A program made the position numbers and the translations under genes. From assembly GCA_002429045.1 (NCBI GenBank), contig DIYM01000127.1, forward strand, positions 1-17,606: 17,606 nucleotides of DNA, written 5' to 3'. Positions 13,880 through 17,606 of this stretch are shown here, piece by piece. Within the stretch, counting starts at the first letter, position 1. Every line of letters begins with the position of its first letter. The notes under the pieces are model-generated. The model saw only the letters and a list, made by a program, of their open reading frames with translations, had not been told where the DNA came from and made no database searches. Source of the DNA: Phycisphaerales bacterium UBA6054. Its GTDB lineage: Bacteria; Planctomycetota; Phycisphaerae; Phycisphaerales; UBA1924.

Positions 13880-13885
13880 TACCCT
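13880..13885 (+). promoter_or_regulatory. TAnnnT hexamer (TACCCT) 6 bases before the hydrolase start
   Basis: TACCCT is followed by six bases and the ATG at 13892, with no Shine-Dalgarno in the way. The spacing equals that before fabD. It would give a leaderless transcript for the hydrolase gene. No clear -35 is seen. Confidence 0.3.
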
Positions 13886-13891
13886 GCCCGC

Positions 13892-15235
13892 ATGCCCGCG
13901 ACCAGCCTGATCAAAACCCTCGCCCTCGCCGCACTCGCATCGGCCACGCCCGCCCGCCAGTGCGAACCGCCCGCCACCGGTTGCCAAGTCCCCCAACTCG
14001 CGGCCATCGACACACTGATGTCCGACTTCCTCTGCGACAGAGACATCCCAGGGGCCACCATCGCCATCATCCACGAGGGCACCCTCGTCTACGAACGCGG
14101 CTTCGGCCACGCGGACCAAGCACGGACCGTCCCGATCGAGCCCGATGCCCTCATGCGCATCGCGAGCGTCTCCAAACCCATCACGGCCGCGGCCGTCCGC
14201 GTCCTCATCGATGACGGCCTGCTCACCCTCAACACACACGCCTTCAAGCTCGGACAACCCACCCCAGGCATACTCGACCTCGCCCCGTTCCCGTCACTCG
14301 GCGACCCCCGCCTCGCCGACGTCACCATCCGGAACCTGCTCGAACACGAGGGCGGCTGGAACCGCTCCACCGCCGGCGACCTCACGTACATCGAAACCAC
14401 CATCGCCGCCGCGATGGGCACCGCCAGCCCACCCGGCCGCGCCGACACCGTCCGCTACATCCTCGGCCAACCCCTCCAGCACACACCCGGCACCACCTAC
14501 GCATACTCGAACATCGGCTACCTCGTCCTCGGCCTCATCGTCGAAGACATCGCGGGCATCCCCCTCGAAGACTTCATCCAACAACGCGTCCTCGACCCGC
14601 TCGGCGTCCCCGACTCAGAACACCAAGCCGGACGCACATTCGCCGCCGACCAAAGCCCGCGCGAACCGTTCTACCACAGCCCGTTCACCGCCACCAACGT
14701 CTTCGACCCCGCCGGCCCCAACGTCCCACGACCCTACGGATCATGGGACCACGAGGCACGCATCGGCCAGGGCGGCCAGATCACCACCGCCCGCACGCTC
14801 GCCAAACTCCTCGACGCCCGCTTCATCAGCGGCCCCTCCATCGGGCTCCCCCTCACCAACAACCTCTCCACCACCTGGCGACGCAACCACACCGGCACCC
14901 TCCACGGCACCGAATCACTCGCCCGCCAACGCGGCGACGGCATCCGCTACGCCGTCATCTTCAACGCACGGAGCCCATCGTCCCCGAGCCACGCCTCCGA
15001 GATCCGAACCCGACTCGACCAGCTCTTCGACAGCACCACGATCGACTGGCCGGCAAACGGTCCGATCTGCGTGTACGACCTCAACAGCGACGGCCTGCTC
15101 AACTTCTTCGACCTCGTCGAACTCATCAACAGCCTCGGCCCATGCCCCGACTGCGCCCTCTGCCCCCCCGACTTCGACCAAAACTGCCAGACGAACTTCT
15201 TCGACCTCGTCACCCTCCTCAACCAACTCGCCTAA
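13892..15235 (+). CDS. Secreted beta-lactamase-fold serine hydrolase with C-terminal dockerin-like domain
   Basis: A 447-residue exported protein. Residues 1-22 form a signal peptide (MPATSLIKTLALAALASATPA). The beta-lactamase/class C (DD-peptidase or esterase-like) domain spans about 33-385. It has S92-V-S-K95 (SxxK), Y205-S-N207 (YxN) and H333-T-G335 in the KTG position. The family covers beta-lactamases, D-aminopeptidases and esterases, so the substrate is not fixed. The C-terminal about 55 residues hold two EF-hand-like repeats: DLNSDGLLNFFDLVELI (about 396-412) and DFDQNCQTNFFDLVTLL (about 427-443), joined by a Cys-rich linker (CPDCALCP). The first has the calcium-loop pattern DxNxDG; in the second the glycine is replaced by cysteine. 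Such tails are typical planctomycete dockerin-like or surface-anchor domains. The adjacent genes seem unrelated. Confidence 0.9.
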   Translation: MPATSLIKTLALAALASATPARQCEPPATGCQVPQLAAIDTLMSDFLCDRDIPGATIAIIHEGTLVYERGFGHADQARTVPIEPDALMRIASVSKPITAAAVRVLIDDGLLTLNTHAFKLGQPTPGILDLAPFPSLGDPRLADVTIRNLLEHEGGWNRSTAGDLTYIETTIAAAMGTASPPGRADTVRYILGQPLQHTPGTTYAYSNIGYLVLGLIVEDIAGIPLEDFIQQRVLDPLGVPDSEHQAGRTFAADQSPREPFYHSPFTATNVFDPAGPNVPRPYGSWDHEARIGQGGQITTARTLAKLLDARFISGPSIGLPLTNNLSTTWRRNHTGTLHGTESLARQRGDGIRYAVIFNARSPSSPSHASEIRTRLDQLFDSTTIDWPANGPICVYDLNSDGLLNFFDLVELINSLGPCPDCALCPPDFDQNCQTNFFDLVTLLNQLA

Positions 15236-15485
15236 GCACCCACTCCCCCACCATCACGAACACCACACCGTCGCCCGGCGTGCACTCCCCCGCAGGCAGG
15301 ACAGGACGCGCTGGGCGGCGCCGCTCGCGATCACCGCCACGAAGCATTCACCGAACGCTCCCGACCGCAGAGCACCCACCACACGCCCGATTGCTTGGAT
15401 TCCAGCAACCAGAGCCCGAGCGATCCGTATCACCAAAGACACAACCGATCGGTCCGCGACCCCACAAAGCGACCGGAGCCACGCA
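15236..15485. other. Gene-free stretch between the hydrolase and the prepilin-like gene
   Basis: Neither strand holds a convincing coding frame. The only structure seen is an imperfect palindrome around 15391-15408 (TTGC, TGGA, TCCA, GCAA), without a T-run. The downstream promoter is not recognised. Confidence 0.5.
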
Positions 15486-16172
15486 TTGCCGCACCGCAGC
15501 ACAAAGCACGGCGTCACGATCATCGAACTACTCGTCGCACTCGCGGTCCTCGCGATCCTCCTCGCCATACTCATCCCAGCGCTCGCGAGCGTCCGCGCGT
15601 CGGCACGCAACGCCCAGTGCCTCTCAAATCTCCGGGCAATCGGGGTCGCAGTCAGCCTCTATCACCACGACAACGACCTGCTCCCCGACGTAGGCGTCAA
15701 CCCGGCATGGGACGAAAACCCAAGCGGCACGGTGCTCGCCCACACCATCGCGAGCTACATGGACACCGCGCCGCCCGAAGCAGGATCCGACGCGTACCCC
15801 GGCGAGCCGTGGAGCGTCGCGGGCCCTTGGGCCTGCCCGTCAGACACCGGTACCCCCAGCAGCACCGCCCAACTCGGTCCAGCGTGGGAAACGTACGGCA
15901 CGAGCTAGACCTACGGCCCCGCGACGATCCTCTTCACAAGACTGGCCGCCCTGCACCCGGACCGCAGCAGGGGCCCGATCCAGCGCGCCGTGACAAGAGG
16001 CCTCGAAAGGCGCGACTGGCCGCTCGTCATGGACATGGCGCCATGGCACGCCGAGGGCACCCGGAGCAACAGCCTCTACTTCCCCGACATGCGAGCAACC
16101 GTACTCGTCACGATCAACCTGGACGAGTTCGATCGCTTCGTTGCCGAAACAGCGCCTCTCTTGGCCGAATGA
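15486..16172 (+). pseudogene. Type IV prepilin-like (planctomycete) protein interrupted by an in-frame TAG
   Basis: Read from the TTG at 15486, with GGAG seven bases upstream, the product starts with a short positive leader (MPHRSTKHG). The prepilin site follows, G9 then V10-T-I-I-E14, the +5 Glu being the hallmark, and then a hydrophobic helix (LLVALAVLAILLAILIPAL). A planctomycete-style globular part follows (SARNAQCLSNLRAIGVA, then CPSDTG). TAG at 15906-15908 stops it after 140 residues, yet the same frame runs on for 87 codons to TGA at 16170-16172. It has the expected family ending (WPLVMDMAPWHAEG, then NSLYFPDMRA). The stop falls in YGTS*TYGP, where a Tyr codon (TAC or TAT) seems likely, so one base change explains it. 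Options are a recent nonsense pseudogene, a sequencing error or read-through. Prepilin identity is firm. Confidence 0.8.
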
Positions 16173-16210
16173 TCCGACCCGCCGCCGCCGTCCGCACCAC
16201 CAGCCACGGA

Positions 16211-16232
16211 GCCGGCTTCCCCACCCGCCGGC
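16211..16232. terminator. Hairpin in the convergent gap between the prepilin gene and the HTH gene
   Basis: GCCGGC (16211-16216) and GCCGGC (16227-16232) flank ten bases. It lies about 40 bases after the last plus-strand stop and about 20 bases after the minus-strand HTH gene. No T-run follows on either side, so it could aid Rho-dependent ending only. Confidence 0.3.
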
Positions 16233-16251
16233 CCATCGCCTGCAACCCCAA

Positions 16252-16542
16252 CTAGACCAACGGCCCGCCCGCCCCGCAGCCCTCCCGGCGCTTCGGCCCC
16301 CGACCGAGCAACAGCCAGTCACCAGAGATGCCGTAGAGATCACACACCCCGCTCAGGAATCGAGCGCTCGGGTTCAGAGTGTGCAACTGGAAGCGGACCC
16401 ACTCCGGGTTGTTGCCAAACCTCGCAGCGATCGCCCGATACGAGTCCGCACCGACGGCCTCCCGCAAGCGCTCCCGGAGCTGCGCGGGGGAGTGCTCCCA
16501 CACAGAGCCTTCCGCAGCGTTGTCTGGATCTTCAGCCGACAC
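16252..16542 (-). CDS. Small XRE-like helix-turn-helix protein
   Basis: A 96-residue probable DNA-binding protein, read from a GTG at 16542 with the strong Shine-Dalgarno GGAGGGG seven bases upstream. Residues about 18-80 resemble a Cro/CI-type helix-turn-helix: SYRAIAARFGNNPEWVRFQLH (about 39-59) as helices 2-3, then the family's ending FLSGVCDLYGISGDWLLLGRGP, common in XRE regulators that finish at GRGP. A short Gly/Arg-rich tail follows, and no effector domain is seen. It starts 22 bases after the stop of the phosphatase gene on the same strand and so is likely co-transcribed with it. The likely role is regulation of that phosphatase unit, as an inference. Its own operator is not visible. 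Confidence 0.72.
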   Translation of the reverse strand: MSAEDPDNAAEGSVWEHSPAQLRERLREAVGADSYRAIAARFGNNPEWVRFQLHTLNPSARFLSGVCDLYGISGDWLLLGRGPKRREGCGAGGPLV

Positions 16543-16564
16543 CCAAGCCCCTCCCAGACGCTCT

Positions 16565-17606
16565 CTAGCCCACCTTCACCACCACGAACGTCACATCATC
16601 ATCCGGCGCCCCATCCCCCACAAACTCGGCCAGCGCCCGGTTCAACGCGTCCACGATCTCCCGAGCCGTCCCCGACGCGTGCGCCTCGATCACCCGCTGC
16701 ACGCGCTCGAGCCCGAACTGCTCCTTCTCCGCGTTGAACGCCTCCCAAAGACCGTCCGTGCTCAGCATCACCACCAGCCCGTCCTGCAACTCCCGCTCAA
16801 CATGCTCGCTGTACTCCGCCCCCGCGTCGATCCCCAGCGGCATCCCGCCCCGATCGAACTCCACCCAGCGATCCGCCGCCGAATCGTACACCATCGGCGC
16901 CCCCTGCCCCGCGCTCGACCAACGCAGCCGATCCAGATCCGGCTCGAGCGCCACCACCAGCATCGTCATGAACTTCACCCCGCCCGTGTCCCGCACCAGC
17001 TGCGCGTTCGTGCACCCCAGCAACTCGCCCAGCGAATCCACATCCCCCGCCTTCGCCCGCAGCACCCCCCGCGCCGTCGCCATGAGCAACGCCGACGCGA
17101 TCCCATGCCCCATCACATCGCCCAGCACCAACGCGACACCGCCCCCCGACACCACACCCCCGCCCTGCCCGGCCAGCTCCGTCCCGCTCAAAAAATCGTA
17201 GTAATCCCCGCCAGTCTCATCCGCGTACTCGCTCGAAGCCGCGATGTCGATCCGCCCCAACCTCGGCGGCTCACCCGGCAAGAACGCCTGCTGCACCTCC
17301 TCCGCCAACCGCAGACTGCTCTGCAAACGCATCCGCTCCTTCAGCCCCTCCTGCATCGAGTTGATCGCGCCCGCCAACTCGCCCATCTCCCGACCCGTCG
17401 TCAGTTCGATCGGCGTGTCCAGATCACCCTCGCCGATCCCCCGCACATGCTTACGCAGCTTCAGGATCGGCGTCGCCGCGGCCGCACCCACACCAACACC
17501 CGCCAGCAACGCGAGCAACGCGGCCGAAACCCCCGCCCGGATCGCGCGCCGCTCCACCGCGCGCACCTCCCCCAGCAGGTCCTCCTCCGGCACCGCCACC
17601 ACGACC
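16565..17606 (-). CDS. HAMP/PP2C SpoIIE-type serine phosphatase, C-terminal part (enters from the right edge)
   Basis: The reading frame is open at the right edge; only the last about 347 residues are in the window. They start in what looks like the end of a periplasmic sensor domain (AVPEEDLLGEV). A membrane helix follows (about 23-46 of the visible part, VSAALLALLAGVGVGAAAA), then a HAMP domain (TPILKLRKHVRGIGEGDLDTPIE, then EMGELAGAINSMQ), a short linker helix, and a PP2C/SpoIIE domain. The metal-binding sites are visible: GGDYYDF, LGDVMGHGIASALLMA, LSTDGLWEAF and DDDVTFVVVK. A Gly-rich insertion (GQGGGVVSGGG) sits in a loop after the first motif. Such proteins dephosphorylate anti-sigma antagonists in partner-switching pathways in response to envelope signals. 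No anti-sigma or antagonist gene is seen here; only the small HTH gene follows. Confidence 0.9.
   Translation of the reverse strand, partial: VVVAVPEEDLLGEVRAVERRAIRAGVSAALLALLAGVGVGAAAATPILKLRKHVRGIGEGDLDTPIELTTGREMGELAGAINSMQEGLKERMRLQSSLRLAEEVQQAFLPGEPPRLGRIDIAASSEYADETGGDYYDFLSGTELAGQGGGVVSGGGVALVLGDVMGHGIASALLMATARGVLRAKAGDVDSLGELLGCTNAQLVRDTGGVKFMTMLVVALEPDLDRLRWSSAGQGAPMVYDSAADRWVEFDRGGMPLGIDAGAEYSEHVERELQDGLVVMLSTDGLWEAFNAEKEQFGLERVQRVIEAHASGTAREIVDALNRALAEFVGDGAPDDDVTFVVVKVG

Noticed and set aside
14145..15485. Long plus-strand frame leading into the prepilin-like gene, in another frame of the hydrolase gene
   Set aside because: The part before 15486 is Ser/Pro/Thr-rich shadow of the hydrolase; the prepilin leader, ribosome-binding site and start all fit 15486.

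Overview
The window is GC-rich bacterial chromosome. It most likely comes from a planctomycete of the Phycisphaerae type. This is inferred from three things: an exported hydrolase ending in a two-repeat dockerin-like tail of the kind common in that group, a planctomycete-style prepilin-like protein, and the general gene repertoire. No mobile element, phage gene or CRISPR array is visible. Most genes are tightly packed, with 4-base ATGA stop/start overlaps.

Left part (1-8650, all minus strand). Two ABC efflux cassettes lie head to tail. Read in the direction of transcription, the first holds a small Cys-rich exported protein, a long HlyD-type adaptor, an ABC ATPase, two different FtsX-type permeases and a Cys-rich lipoprotein. 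A terminator-like hairpin sits between the Cys-rich gene and the adaptor. After a short promoter/operator region (2871-2929) the second cassette begins: a TetR/CecR-like repressor, a DevC-like permease, a DevA-like ATPase and a DevB-like adaptor that runs off the left edge. Both cassettes look like MacB/DevBCA-type envelope exporters. No TolC-type outer-membrane partner is in view, and the substrates are unknown.

Middle (8776-13286). A tRNA-Lys(CTT) gene on the minus strand has its own promoter and intrinsic terminator. Divergent from it is the plus-strand rpmF-plsX-fabH-fabD-fabG cluster, which links ribosomal protein bL32 to phospholipid and fatty acid synthesis. The usual next gene, acpP, is missing. 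A DinB-superfamily gene follows instead. The bL32 protein keeps only the first Cys of each zinc-knuckle pair.

Right part (13297-17606). After the DinB-like gene come a secreted beta-lactamase-fold (class C/serine hydrolase) protein with the dockerin-like tail and a type IV prepilin-like gene broken by one in-frame TAG. Convergent to them, on the minus strand, is a two-gene unit: a HAMP/PP2C (SpoIIE-type) phosphatase entering from the right edge, followed by a small XRE-like DNA-binding protein.

Three genes (the Cys-rich protein, fabD and the hydrolase) lack a good Shine-Dalgarno sequence. Each instead has a TAnnnT hexamer 6-7 bases before its start codon, which may mean leaderless transcription.
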